From positions 248,001-312,000 of the forward strand of contig NZ_CAJQTX010000006.1 of the NCBI RefSeq assembly GCF_907163085.1: DNA of 64,000 bases, read 5' to 3'. Position 1 is the stretch's first letter. Each line of letters starts with the position of its first letter. Both the position numbers and the translations under genes were made by a program. Positions 45,849-56,092 of this stretch are shown here, piece after piece. The notes beneath the pieces are model-generated. The model ran no database searches. It saw only the letters and a list, made by a program, of their open reading frames with translations, and was not told the DNA's origin. The stretch is from Candidatus Accumulibacter sp. ACC003 (GTDB taxonomy: Bacteria; Pseudomonadota; Gammaproteobacteria; Burkholderiales; Rhodocyclaceae).

Positions 45849-45900
45849 AGCGGTAGCTGGCCGCTACAAACAAACAGCATTTCTACCACCCCACGCGGGG
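45849..45900 (+). promoter_or_regulatory. structured leader: pseudoknot plus hairpin
   Basis: Pseudoknot: stem AGCGG (45849-45853) / CCGCT (45861-45865), loop TAGCTGG, and loop GCTG paired to CAGC (45875-45878). The hairpin CCCC-ACGC-GGGG follows at 45889-45900. GGAGG and ATG 45953 lie downstream at the same spacing as in the other two copies. Confidence 0.7.
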
Positions 45901-45952
45901 GCGCGAGCCTCCAGCGGGGCATGGCGTCTTTCGCACGATTCACGGAGGCGTC

Positions 45953-46186
45953 ATGACTCAAGTACCCCGGAGCACCGGCTATCGGTACTTCATCAACCTG
46001 GACGAGCGCGGCAGCTTCTCCGCCGACGTCCGTAACCCGCGTAAAAAAACCATTTTCGAGATCCACGGATTCCAGATCTTCGAGGACGGTTGGATGCTGT
46101 ACCGCCGCGACCTCGATGGACTGAAGCAGTACCTCGTCGATCTGGGACTCATGAACCGCGAGGACGACCTCGCAATGGGTCAATAG
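45953..46186 (+). CDS. small hypothetical protein of the integrative element
   Basis: The 77-residue protein (GYRYFINLDERGSFSADVRN, then IFEDGWMLYRRDLDGL) has an alpha/beta look but no recognised family. GGAGG precedes the ATG and the third pseudoknot leader precedes that. Confidence 0.65.
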   Translation: MTQVPRSTGYRYFINLDERGSFSADVRNPRKKTIFEIHGFQIFEDGWMLYRRDLDGLKQYLVDLGLMNREDDLAMGQ

Positions 46187-46284
46187 CGCACGCGAGAGGT
46201 GTCAAGAGGCTGCAAGTTTGCAGCGAAGCCGTGGCGCCTGGCGAGAGTCGGCGCGCCATGACCCATGTTGTTGATTCCACCCTT

Positions 46285-46325
46285 CCGGTGACACACCCCG
46301 GAAGGGGTACGTGTCTCCGGCTTTT
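46285..46325 (+). promoter_or_regulatory. hairpin leader of the methylase/helicase gene
   Basis: CCGGTGACAC (46285-46294) pairs with GTGTCTCCGG (46311-46320), enclosing ACCCC-GGAA-GGGGT with a GNRA-type loop, followed by CTTTTC and AAGGAG before GTG 46339. Confidence 0.65.
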
Positions 46326-49300
46326 CAAGGAGACCCACGTGAAACTCACTCAACTCGCCCAGACCACTCTGTGGCTGCCGGGCTTTGCTCCTCAAGATTC
46401 GCAAGCAGTGCTCGCTGCAGGCCAGACGGCGGAGATCATCGCCTTTCCGCTCGTCGAACCGACGTGCTCTCCGGCTCCGGCAACGGGGCCAGCTCGCAGT
46501 CTCTGGGACCCACTCGACCCTGCGCTGCATGCGAGTCTTCGTGGTGACGTCGCCAAGTTCGAAGCGAACCTGGCGGCCATCGCGCTCCTCTCCAGCCTGG
46601 CCGCAGAGAACCGCGCTGCCCACGACGACGAGCGCGCCGTCCTCAACCGGTTCACCGGATGGGGCGGCATTCCCAAGGCGTTCAATCCCGATCAGGACGA
46701 TCGGGCGTGGAAGGCGAGAGCCCAATCCCTGCCCGATGTGTTGGGCGAAGATTACGAAAGCGCCAAGGCGAGTGTCGTCAACGCCCACTTCACGGAAGTC
46801 TTCGTGATCGAGGCGATGTGGCGCGCCGTTCGCCGGTTGGGTTTTCGCGGCGGCCGTGTGCTGGAACCCTCTGCCGGCGTCGGCTACTTCATCGGGGCGA
46901 TGCCAAGAGATTTGGCCGCAACCTCGGACGTGACGGCTGTCGAGATCGATCGCGTGTCGTCGCGCATCCTGTCGGGCCTGTATGGTCCTCATGGTGTGAG
47001 GACCCTCGCGGTCGGTTTCGAAAAAGCGCGCTTGCCGAAGGACTGGTACGACCTCGTGATCTCGAACGTTCCCTTCGGGAACTACCCGGTGCCCGAGGAC
47101 CGCAATGTGCCGTATGCCAACTTCCTCATCCACGACTACTTCTTTGCTCGCGCTCTGGAGGTGACTCGCCCCGGTGGACTGGTGGCATTCATCACCTCCG
47201 CCGGGACGCTCGACAAGGGCGATGACCGGGCACGGCGCCATATCCGTGACCGGGCCCGATTCCTCGGCGCGATTCGTTTACCGTCCGGCACGTTCTCGCA
47301 GATTGCCAACACCGATGTCACGACCGATATTGTCTTCCTCCAGAAACTGGCGGAGGGTGAGCAGGCCGCCGGCGACTGGATCGGCGTCAGCGAAGCCCCG
47401 CGGTCGATATGTGACACGGATCGACGCCTGTTCGTCTCGAGTTGGTATGTCCACCATCCGGACCTGCTGATCGGTCGCATGGGGCTCAAGTCGAATGGCT
47501 TCGGTCCGGCCAATGCGGCGATCTTTGACGGCGATGTTGGCAGCGCATTGACAGAGCGCGTTGCCCGCTTGCCCGAGGACGTGTATCTCCCTCGTGCCGT
47601 CGAGAACCTGTTGTCGATGCCGCGGGAGAGCCTTGTCGCTGCACCGGAGTTCGTCAAGCCCGGCGCGTACTGCCTGACCCCGGATGGCCGCCTGGCCATC
47701 TCGGAAGGCGATGCGTTGCGGGTCATCGACGCGACGCTATCAACCGCCCGGCGGATTCGCGGCTTGATGGCGATTCGCGATATGGCACGCCGGCTCTTGC
47801 ACCTACAGCCCGTCACGGCGGACGATGGTCGACTCGGCGAACACCGGGCCGCCCTGAACACCGCCTACGATACCTTCGTGGCGCAACACGGCATTCTCCA
47901 CGCGACGGTCAACAAGCGGGCGTTCAAGGGGGATCCGGATCTGCCGCTGCTGCTCTCCCTCGAGGACTTCGATCGGGAAAGCAGCACGGCCGAGAAGGCG
48001 GACATCTTCTCCCGCAGAACGGTGGGCGCGGTCCGCAAGGTGGAGCGCTGTTCGTCGGCCGACGAAGCGCTGCTGGTCTCCCTGCACGAACGCGGACGCG
48101 TCAATCCGACGCTGATGGCATCCTTGCTGGGGCAGGCGGTTGAGCAGTTTCTCCCGGATCTGGCGGGTCGTGGCCTGATCTTTCTCGATCCGCAATCCGG
48201 CGACTGGGAAACCGCCGATGCCTATCTCTCCGGCAACGTGCGCGACAAGCTGGCGATGGCGGAAACGGCCGGGGAAGCCTATCTCCCCAACGTCGAAGCC
48301 CTGCAGGCGGTCATCCCGACGGACCTGGGGCCGGGTGAAATCGATGCCCGGATTGGCTCGACCTGGATCCCCTCGCGTGACTACGGCGCATTCCTCGATC
48401 ATCTCCTGGAATGCGAGGGTTGCACGGTGGAGTTCAATGCCGAGGCCGGTGCGTGGAACATCGACGTGCCATGGCCAGGCGAACGCTCGGTCGCCTCGAC
48501 GCAAACCTACGGCACCGGGCGCATGACGGCGGGTGAGCTTTTCCTGATCAGCCTGAACCAGATGGTTCCGACAATTCGGGACCGGGATCCGGTCACCGAG
48601 CGGTCTGTCGTGAACCCGAAGGAAACCCTCGTCGCCAGGGAAAAGCAGCAGGCACTCAAGGAGCAGTTCCGATCCTGGGTGTTCGCCGATCCCGAACGGT
48701 GCGAGCGGCTGGTCAGGCGCTACAACGACCAGTTCAACGCGGTTCGATTGCGGACGTTCGACGGTTCAGGGCTCTCTTTACCGGGGTTCTCCGAGGTGTA
48801 CGCGCTTCATCGGCACCAGAAGGACGCCATCTGGCGAATCGTCTCCAGCGGGGTGAATACCCTGCTGGCGCACGTCGTCGGTGCCGGCAAGACCCTGACC
48901 ATGGTCTGCGCCGGCATGGAGTTGCGGCGCCTCGGCCGAGCCAGCAAGCCGTGCTACGTGGTGCCCAACCACATGCTGGAGCAGTTCGCGACGGAGTTTT
49001 TGCGCGCCTATCCGGGGGCCAACCTCCTGATGGCCAGCAAGGACGACCTGGCCGGTGACCAACGCCGGACGTTACTGTCCCGGATTGCTACCGGCGACTG
49101 GGATGCCGTGCTGATTACCCATGCCTCTTTCGAGAGGATCAAGATGAGCGACGCCTCCATGGCATCGTTCATCAAAGCGCGTGTCCACGAAATCGAGCGC
49201 GCCATCCGGGCCTCGACATCGGAGCAGCGGGGGAATCGGATCGTCAAGGAGTTGGAGCGGGCCAAGAAGGTCTGGCTCGCCAGGCTGGAGAAGCTGTCGG

Positions 49301-49971
49301 CTCGTTCGAAAAAGGATGACCTGCTCACGTTCGAGGAACTGGGCATCGACTACCTGTTTGTCGACGAGGCGCACTACTTCAAGAACCTGTACCGCTTCAC
49401 CAAAATGACGCGGGTTGCGGGTTTGCCGAACAGCCACTCAGAGCGCGCCTTCGATCTGTTCGTGAAGACGCGCCATGTGATGGGCGAGCAGGGTGGCCGT
49501 TCGGGGGTGGTATTCGCGACCGGGACACCGGTTTCGAACTCGATGGCCGAGATGTGGACCATGCAACGCTACTTGCAGCCGGCGACGCTGGACACCCATC
49601 AGCTATCGCACTTCGACACCTGGGCGGGCAACTTCGGGGAATCGGTCACGGCGCTGGAGTTGTCGCCGGATGGGAGTGGCTATCGCATGAACACGCGTTT
49701 CGCACGCTTCGTCAATTTACCGGAGCTGATGACAGCCCTGACGCATGACCTCCCCGAATCGACAGCACTTGCCGGTTACGCCCACTTTCGCCGCCGAGGC
49801 GGCCAGATGGGGGTTGGCTAGCGGCAAGGGAGCGCTTGCGGCGCGGGGGTTTGGTGTTCAGTCAGTGGGACAGGAGAGGTCGAGGGAGCTCCGTTACGAT
49901 CGCCAGGCGAGCCTTTCCCGGCGCGGGGTGCGCCGCGCTTGGGAAGATGTGTTGGGCAGGCCTGGGCAAGG

Positions 49972-51492
49972 TTATTCGAGTTGCAGCAGGAACGGTTCGG
50001 CGAGAAGCAGACGCAGGCGTGCTGGGTCAAGCCAGGGCGCAGCACAGGAATTACGGATGAAGGCGATGGCGCCGCGCACACCGAGTTCTTGATACAGGTT
50101 GCGTAACTGCCGGGTGAAACGTGCCAGGGTATTGAACACATGCGCCAGGCGCATGAGGAGGTGATAGCCTTTCATGGCATTCCAGTCGAGGGCAAAGGCA
50201 TGCTCGTAGTGGTAGCCCTGATGTTTTTCGACGAGGAAGCCCGCTTCGATGCCCCAACGGTGGCGGGCACCGAGGTTGCAGCGCTCATGGACATTGTCTT
50301 GTCTGAGCGGTTGGCTGGAGAGCCAGGCGTGGCGCGATGTTTCGGTGACGGTCCTGGCCTGTTCATCGATCTTTTCCCAGCTTTCCTCACAGACCACCAG
50401 GTTCAGCTTGAGACGCTGACGCCCGTTGGCCGCGAAGGCGTAGTCGATGTCGTTGACCCAGCTGAAGTGTTGTCGGCGCCTTCCCCAAGCGCGCTGCACG
50501 GCTTGTGGCTTCAGGGCGTGGAGTGCGCGGAACTCCTGCCAGACCGTGGACAAATCCTTGTCCTTAAGCACGATCATGAACTGCCAGTGGGCGCGCAAGC
50601 AGCGCTGCATCACCGGCCCGTTGGCGTAAAGGCCGTCGAGCAGGAGCAGGATCGGCAGGCGGGGGAACAGCGTCTTGAGCCGGTCGCTCAAGCGCACAAA
50701 GCCGCGCAGCTCGCAGTCCTGCTTTTGCGCTTCGGTATCGCCCAGCGCGTGTTCGAGGAACTCGCTGAGCAGTGGGACGACCAGGCCGTTGTGGAAAGCC
50801 AGGCTGGCCTCGAGGACGTAGACGAAGTACTGGGTGTGGCGGGTTTCCTCCTTGCCGACGGTGCGCTGGAGGAGTTCCTCCGCCCAGAGGGTGTCGCCGG
50901 CGACCTTCTGCGAGCCGTCGATGGCGATGGGGTAGCAGTGGTTGATCAGATAGCGGCGGAAGCTCTTGCCGCGGATCAGCCGCTTCACCAGATCGACGTG
51001 GGCCTGCTCAAGGTGGTCAAGGTCGATGTCGCGCAGCAGCCGAAACAGGGTGTCGGCGTGTGGCAGGGTCTCGATCTCCGGGAACAGCAGGTGGAGGTTG
51101 GCCATGAACTGGGGACGGGATATTTCGCGGTTGGTCTCGCGCCGAGAGGAGAACTGAAAGACGAACATCAGCAGACCGTAAAGCAGCAGCGCGGTCAGCT
51201 TGTGGCGGCGCTTCCTGGGGTCTCTCGGGTCGGGAATTTGTTCCAGTTGCTCGAGCAAGGCGGGTAGCTCTTTGCGCAGGAGACGCGTCTTTTTGCTCAC
51301 GGCGTCCTCGCGGGCCTCCCTTTCCTCGCCGACGGTCGCGAAGGCTGAGCATCGGTTGGGCAGAGAAGTGGGGGAGTGGAGGACTTGTCCACTCGCGCGC
51401 CGTTTCGCGTTCAGTGCCTTTTCCTGCCGTTTCTTCTCTGAGCGCAGCTCCTTGAGGGCAGCGCGTGTCGGGCGACGGCAGGGTTTGCTCAT
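49972..51492 (-). CDS. DDE transposase of the DUF4338-carrying element
   Basis: The 506-residue protein has a basic N-terminus and a DDE-type catalytic domain: PIAIDGSQKVAGD, LLLLDGLYANG and RHRWGIEAGFLVEKHQGYHY are the likely D, D and E regions, the last like the YREK motif of IS4-type enzymes. DPRKRRHKLTALLLYGLL precedes the core. The start ATG 51492 overlaps the DUF4338 stop (ATGA), so the two are translationally coupled, with DUF4338 first. The IS family remains unassigned. Confidence 0.85.
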   Translation of the reverse strand: MSKPCRRPTRAALKELRSEKKRQEKALNAKRRASGQVLHSPTSLPNRCSAFATVGEEREAREDAVSKKTRLLRKELPALLEQLEQIPDPRDPRKRRHKLTALLLYGLLMFVFQFSSRRETNREISRPQFMANLHLLFPEIETLPHADTLFRLLRDIDLDHLEQAHVDLVKRLIRGKSFRRYLINHCYPIAIDGSQKVAGDTLWAEELLQRTVGKEETRHTQYFVYVLEASLAFHNGLVVPLLSEFLEHALGDTEAQKQDCELRGFVRLSDRLKTLFPRLPILLLLDGLYANGPVMQRCLRAHWQFMIVLKDKDLSTVWQEFRALHALKPQAVQRAWGRRRQHFSWVNDIDYAFAANGRQRLKLNLVVCEESWEKIDEQARTVTETSRHAWLSSQPLRQDNVHERCNLGARHRWGIEAGFLVEKHQGYHYEHAFALDWNAMKGYHLLMRLAHVFNTLARFTRQLRNLYQELGVRGAIAFIRNSCAAPWLDPARLRLLLAEPFLLQLE

Positions 51493-52397
51493 GGCCGGGA
51501 GCTCCCAGGGGCGGCACACAGCCGGTCGCGACAATCGGCGCTCAGCGGTTTGAGCCACACCTGGCGGGGCGTGCTGCGATACGACTGGCCGGGGCGGGCC
51601 AGCCCGCGCCCGCTGGTTGCCCCGAGCAACTGCCAACCGGCCGCGCGGTAACAGGTGCCGGTATAGTGACGAGGATCGACGAAAGTCTCCAGCAACAGGG
51701 GCTCGAAGCCCCAGTGATCGAGCCAGTCCGCGCGTGCGCGGCGCGCGAGTTGTCCGAGCACATGACTGGCCAGATGCGGCACCCGGACGTGGGGAAAGAT
51801 CAGGAAGCGGCTGTTGTTCACCACCCGCGCCAGGTTCTCGCGGCGGGCCTGGGCCGTCCAGCCGATCCAGCGGTCGCGCACGGCGACCGCGCGGGCAGCG
51901 CCGGCCAGCAGGACGCTGCCGAGCCGCCGGTCGCCCGCCGTGATGAAGTAGCGCAGGCGGTAGCCGAAGGCCCCCTGGAAACCCAGTGGGTGCCAGCGCG
52001 CCACCAGCGCATCCCACTGCGCCACCAACGCCGCGTCGCGAACGACTTCCAGGCAGACCGGTGCGAGTGCCGACAGGGCGCAGTGCACGGGAAGCTCCCC
52101 GGTGACCGTATCTACGGGTGCCGCGGGCGGCGCGCAACGGCGTGCTGACGACGGCCTTATCGCCGGCAGTGTCAGCAGCCCGGCCGCCTGCAAACGCTCC
52201 AGAAACTCCAGGCAGGCGCTGATCTTCGCCGTCCCTGTCAGAGTGGTCCACCCCAGGTGCTCGCAGACCGTCGCCGCCAACTCCTTGCGCGCCAATCCCG
52301 GAAGCCACGCCACCGTCCCGCACACCTCGGCGATCTCCGCGGCGCTGAATACGCGACCGCAGTGCACCCACTCCCCTTCGCTCGTTGCAACCACCAC
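51489..52397 (-). CDS. DUF4338 (DruA-like) protein, first gene of an insertion element
   Basis: About 302 residues. The N-terminal part is helical (FSAAEIAEVCGTVAWLP); the C-terminal half is the DUF4338 domain: FITAGDRRLGSVLLAGAARA, WTAQARRENLARVVNNSRFL and LLETFVDPRHYTGTCYRAA. GTG 52397 or 52394 is preferred (GGAGGT upstream); a TTG at 52424 is possible. The domain is that of DruA of the Druantia defence system, but here it is coupled to a transposase gene with no other Druantia gene, so a role in transposition is more likely. Confidence 0.82.
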   Translation of the reverse strand: MVVATSEGEWVHCGRVFSAAEIAEVCGTVAWLPGLARKELAATVCEHLGWTTLTGTAKISACLEFLERLQAAGLLTLPAIRPSSARRCAPPAAPVDTVTGELPVHCALSALAPVCLEVVRDAALVAQWDALVARWHPLGFQGAFGYRLRYFITAGDRRLGSVLLAGAARAVAVRDRWIGWTAQARRENLARVVNNSRFLIFPHVRVPHLASHVLGQLARRARADWLDHWGFEPLLLETFVDPRHYTGTCYRAAGWQLLGATSGRGLARPGQSYRSTPRQVWLKPLSADCRDRLCAAPGSSRP

Positions 52398-53959
52398 GAT
52401 ACCTCCGGCTGAAACGTGGACCAATGACCCTCCACCTATCCTGCCAGAAGTCCCCCCGGCTGTCTAGCTCCCTTGTGCGAAACCTTTTTTGCCTGCCCAC
52501 CGCAACGCCTTGCCAGTACTGGGCTGGCGCAGTCATGCTTCAGCGCTGAGCTGATGACCCTGTTCCGGGAAGTGGCCGATATCCGCACCGCCGAAATGCT
52601 GCAGCTGCCGGTACCCAGGCACCACCTGGAAACCATCGCAGCCAAGCCCAGCGCGGAACTGAAGGCCTTCGTGACCACGCTGGTCGCGCGGGCGAAAGCG
52701 ATCCGCAACGGCCAGGTCATGCCCAGCGAAGACAACATGCTGGCGGTGACCAACGATGGCCGCAAGGCTGCGTTGGACATGCGACTGGTCGATCCTGCCA
52801 GCCGGGAAGATCCGGACAGCAAGCTCAATCAGTGTGCGGACAGGGTCTATGGGATATGGCGGGAAACCGCAGCGTTCCGCGGTACACAGGTGCTCTTCTG
52901 CGATCTCGGCACGCCGACGGACGATGGACGGTTCAGTGTCTATCCCGTCATTCGGGCCAAGCTCGTCGAGCGGGGGGGGCCGTCAGAGGAGGTGGCCTTC
53001 ATCCACGACTATGACAGCGATGCCGCCAAGGCAGAACTGTTCCAGTCGGCGAGGAAAGGGCGGGTTCGTATCCTCCTGGGCAGCACCCTGAAGATGGGGG
53101 TGGGCACCAACGTCCAGACCCGACTGGCGGCCTTGCACCATCTGGACGCCCCTTGGCGACCGGCCGATGTGGAACAGCGGGAGGGACGCATCATTCGACA
53201 GGGTAACCTGAACGAAGAAGTGCGGATCGTTCGCTATGTCACCGAGGCCTCGTTCGACGCCTACCTCTGGCAGACCCTCGAAACCAAGGCACGTTTTATC
53301 GCCCAGGTGATGCGCGGGGACACCGGCATGCGCAGTGCGGAGGACGTCGAACTGGCGGCGCTGTCTTATGCCGAGGTGAAAGCCCTGGCATCGGGCAACC
53401 CGCTGGTGATGGAAAAGGCAGGCATCGATGCCGAAGTGGCGAAGCTTGGTTTTCTGAAATCCCAATGGGACAACCAGCGATGGTCGAACCAGCAGGAGTC
53501 GGCGACCTTGCCCGGCAGAATCGCGAAGATCCGGGAACGGATTGGATCGATCGAAGCTGACCTCGCCGATCGGAGCGATGTACGGGGTAAGCCCTTCAGC
53601 ATGGTGATCGACGGCCAGCACTATACCAATCGATCAGCGGCGGGAGAGGCACTCCAACGGCACTACCTCGAAGCCAGAACCCGAAAGATCGGCTGGAAGG
53701 CTGTGCGAGAAGAGCGGTCGGTGGGGCAGTTTGCCGGTTTCGATCTCGATCTCTCGATCCCTGCAGCATCGGACGATAGTCCTTGTTTCGTCCTGAAAGG
53801 CCGACGCGCCTATGCGGCTCATCATTCCGAGACCCCGCAAGGGATGCTCAGGGTGATCGAGAACGCGGCTAACAGCCTGGAAGAACGATTGTCTGAAGCG
53901 AACGACAATTTGTCCCGACGGATCTTCCACGCACCATCAATGTAAGTCGTTGATGTAAT

Positions 53960-55185
53960 TGAAGTAAGCCATAAATCGCCCGAACGCGTAGGCATGTAAC
54001 AATGTATTTACGGCTTTACAAACATGTCGTTATATTGTTAAGTGTCGGCATGTACATCGCCCACATCCCCAACCGCAAGTCTAGGCCAGCCATTCTGCTT
54101 CGCGAATCGTATCGCGAGGGGGGCAAGGTCTGCACACGGACTATCGCCAATCTGACGAATTGGTCTGCGGAGCAGATCACCGCGATGGAACGTCTGGTGA
54201 AAGGCGAGTTCGACGATTGGTCCGGGGAGATGACCAGTGGTGAGATTTTCGGTGTTCTGTTTGCGCTCAAGCATCTGGCTGACCAGGTGGGCATCACGCG
54301 GGTGCTGGGCACGGCCCCGGAAAGCAAGCTCAACTTGTTCCTGATTCTGGCACGCATCGCGCATGGTGGGTCGCGGTTGTCGGCGGTGCGCTGGGCGCAG
54401 CAGCACGCGGTGGCCAGCGTGCTGGGGGTGGACGACTTTGATGAGGATGATCTCTACGCGGCGCTGGACTGGCTGGCGAGCCAGCAGGAGCGCATTGAGC
54501 GCGAGCTGTACCAGGCCTATGTCAAACAACAGGGCCAGCCACCGGTATTGGTGCTCTACGACGTCACCTCGAGCTACTTTGAAGGGGAATGCAACGAGTT
54601 GGGGCGGTACGGTTACAACCGCGACGGCAAGCGGGGCAAGCAGCAAATCGTCATCGGTTTATTGACCGCGGAGGACGGGGAGCCCCTGGCTGTGCGAGTC
54701 TTCGAAGGCAACACGGCGGACCCGACGACGGTGGCCAGTCAGATCACGATTCTCAAAGAGCAATTCGGCCTGGCCGAGGTGGTGCTGGTCGGCGACCGGG
54801 GAATGATCAAAGCCAAGGGGAAAGCGGCGCTGTCGGCGCAGGGCTTTCGTTATATCACCGCCTTGACTGACGCCCAGGTGCGTACCTTTCTCAAGCAGGG
54901 CGTGTTGCAGACGGATCTCTTCGACGCACATCTGTGCGAGGTGGAGCACGGCGACAAGCGCCTGATCGTGCGCCGCAACGATACCGTGCGGGTACGCGAG
55001 GAGCGGCGGCGGGACGACAAGCTGACCCAGTTGCAGGCAAAGATCACCGCACGTAACGCCTTCGTCAAGGACTCCACCCGCGCCAGCGCCGCGACAGGCC
55101 TGGCCGCCCTGCAGAACTGGGCCAAGCGCCACAAGCTCAGCGGGTTTGTCACGCTGACGCTGGAGGAACGCGTCATTGTCTGGTC
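53960..55185. mobile_element. IS1634-like element, 3' truncated
   Basis: It starts within the AT-rich stretch after the helicase gene (exact left end not found) and is cut at 55185 by the IS66-type element. Its 3' end is not found on the other side of that element, so a deletion accompanied or followed the insertion. Confidence 0.7.
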
Positions 55186-55189
55186 GTAA
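54050..55189 (+). pseudogene. IS1634 family transposase, truncated
   Basis: From ATG 54050 (MYIAHIPNRKSRPAILL) about 378 codons match IS1634-type DDE transposases: VLYDVTSSYFEGE holds the first Asp and VVLVGDRGMIKAKG the second. The C-terminal third with the catalytic Glu is missing. The frame ends at TAA formed by the GTAAG terminus of the inserted element. Confidence 0.85.
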
Positions 55190-55234
55190 GTATTCGGCCA
55201 ACCCGTAGCGCGCCAGCGCCATTGCCGAGGCGGG

Positions 55235-56092
55235 TTAGCGGCAGAGGACTGATCGGAAGGCTCTGTGAAGGGGGTAGAGCCAGATGTCCTTGATCGGGAG
55301 GATCGACTTGCTGGTGGGGCATTTCTTGCCTCGCCCGGCGGTTTGACCGACCTTGATCCAGTTGGCGGCCTGGTAGCAGGTGCCGCGATGGCGGGGCGTC
55401 TCGACGAAGGTTTCGAGCAGCACGGGGCGGTAGCCGTAGCGCGCCAGCCAGTCCTTGGGCAGTTGCCGCTGCATAAGCGAGAGGATCTTGGAGGCCAGGC
55501 CCTTGCACTGGATCCAGGGCAGGATCAGAAAGCGGGCATTGTTCACCACCAGTTGCAGGTTCCTTTGTCGCTGCTCATCGTGCCAACCGATGAATTGCTC
55601 GCGCGCGGCGAGTTTCCAGGCGCTGGCGCCGAAGCTGAGCAAGGCGACCAGGGTCTCGCCGGCGAAGACGAAGTAGCGGCTCTGACTGCCCGCCATGGGC
55701 GTGTGGCCGAGATAGTGGTAGCGGGCGATGTACTCGTTCCACAGACGCGAGTTCGCCGAACCGACGACCTGATGCAGACGCAGCGGCGGCAGTTCATGCA
55801 CCGGCTGGGTGAGCAACGGTTGTGGATCGGTGGCGTGAGTAGGCAGATACTCGGGTTGGCGAGGAGCGGCCCGTCGTGCCGCCGGCAGGGTGAGCAGGCC
55901 GTCGGCCTGCATACGCAGCATGGCCACCCGGCAGGTCATATCCTTCAGCTCGCCATTGGGCTTACGCCAGTCGAAGAGCTCACACACCTGGCGCGACAGT
56001 TGCGCGCGGCTGCTGCCAGGATGGGCTTCGATCAGGCGGCAGAGGGCCTGCAGTTCGTCGTCGGTAAAGTGACGCCCGCAATAAGGCTTCAC
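55235..56092 (-). CDS. DUF4338 (DruA-like) protein of the IS66-type element
   Basis: The 285-residue protein has an N-terminal helical domain (HFTDDELQALCRLIEAHPG) and the DUF4338 domain: YHYLGHTPMAGSQSRYFVFA, NNARFLILPWIQCKGLASKI, LLETFVETPRHRGTCYQAAN and VGQTAGRGKK. It shares the NN-x-RFLI-x-P and LLETFV...GTCY-x-A motifs with the protein at 51489-52397. Its start overlaps the TnpC stop by 4 bp. It replaces the usual TnpA/TnpB, so it may be an accessory protein for transposition. Confidence 0.85.
   Translation of the reverse strand: MKPYCGRHFTDDELQALCRLIEAHPGSSRAQLSRQVCELFDWRKPNGELKDMTCRVAMLRMQADGLLTLPAARRAAPRQPEYLPTHATDPQPLLTQPVHELPPLRLHQVVGSANSRLWNEYIARYHYLGHTPMAGSQSRYFVFAGETLVALLSFGASAWKLAAREQFIGWHDEQRQRNLQLVVNNARFLILPWIQCKGLASKILSLMQRQLPKDWLARYGYRPVLLETFVETPRHRGTCYQAANWIKVGQTAGRGKKCPTSKSILPIKDIWLYPLHRAFRSVLCR

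Larger units (their letters stand above)
49734..52547. mobile_element. 2.8-kb insertion element with DUF4338 and DDE transposase genes
   Basis: Imperfect terminal inverted repeats (AGCCCTGACGCATGAC at the left, complement of AGCGCTGAAGCATGAC at the right; 14 of 16 match) and a target duplication GAGCTGATGAC (49723-49733 and 52548-52558; 9 or 11 bp depending on where the repeat tip is placed). Removing the element and one target copy restores the methylase/helicase frame. No IS family is assigned with confidence. Confidence 0.9.
46339..53945 (+). pseudogene. N6-DNA methylase/SNF2-type helicase fusion, split by a DUF4338 element
   Basis: From GTG 46339 (AAGGAG upstream) the frame encodes an N6-methylase-like domain (about residues 80-380; SAM motif RVLEPSAGVGYFIGAMP and the motif IV variant ISNVPFGNYP) and a helicase. 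The helicase has Walker A (HVVGAGKTLTMVC), DEAH box (LFVDEAHYFKN), GVVFATGTPVSN and, after the insertion, LGSTLKMGVGTNVQ with REGRIIRQGN (motif VI). The frame is broken at 49734 and resumes in frame at 52559 (VNLPELMT then LFREVADIRT). The restored protein would have 1,593 residues. Similar methylase/helicases occur in conjugative elements and phages, some linked to antirestriction. Motif IV has V where NPPF is usual, so methylation is uncertain. Confidence 0.88.

Noticed and set aside
50140-51267. 375-codon plus-strand frame inside the DUF4338 element
   Set aside because: It is antisense to the transposase, which has DDE motifs and coupling to the DUF4338 gene.
46339-53945. Restriction-modification, DISARM or BREX system
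   Set aside because: The methylase and helicase motifs are on one chain within an SSB/RecE/RecT element core, and no restriction, PglZ or other defence partner is encoded nearby.
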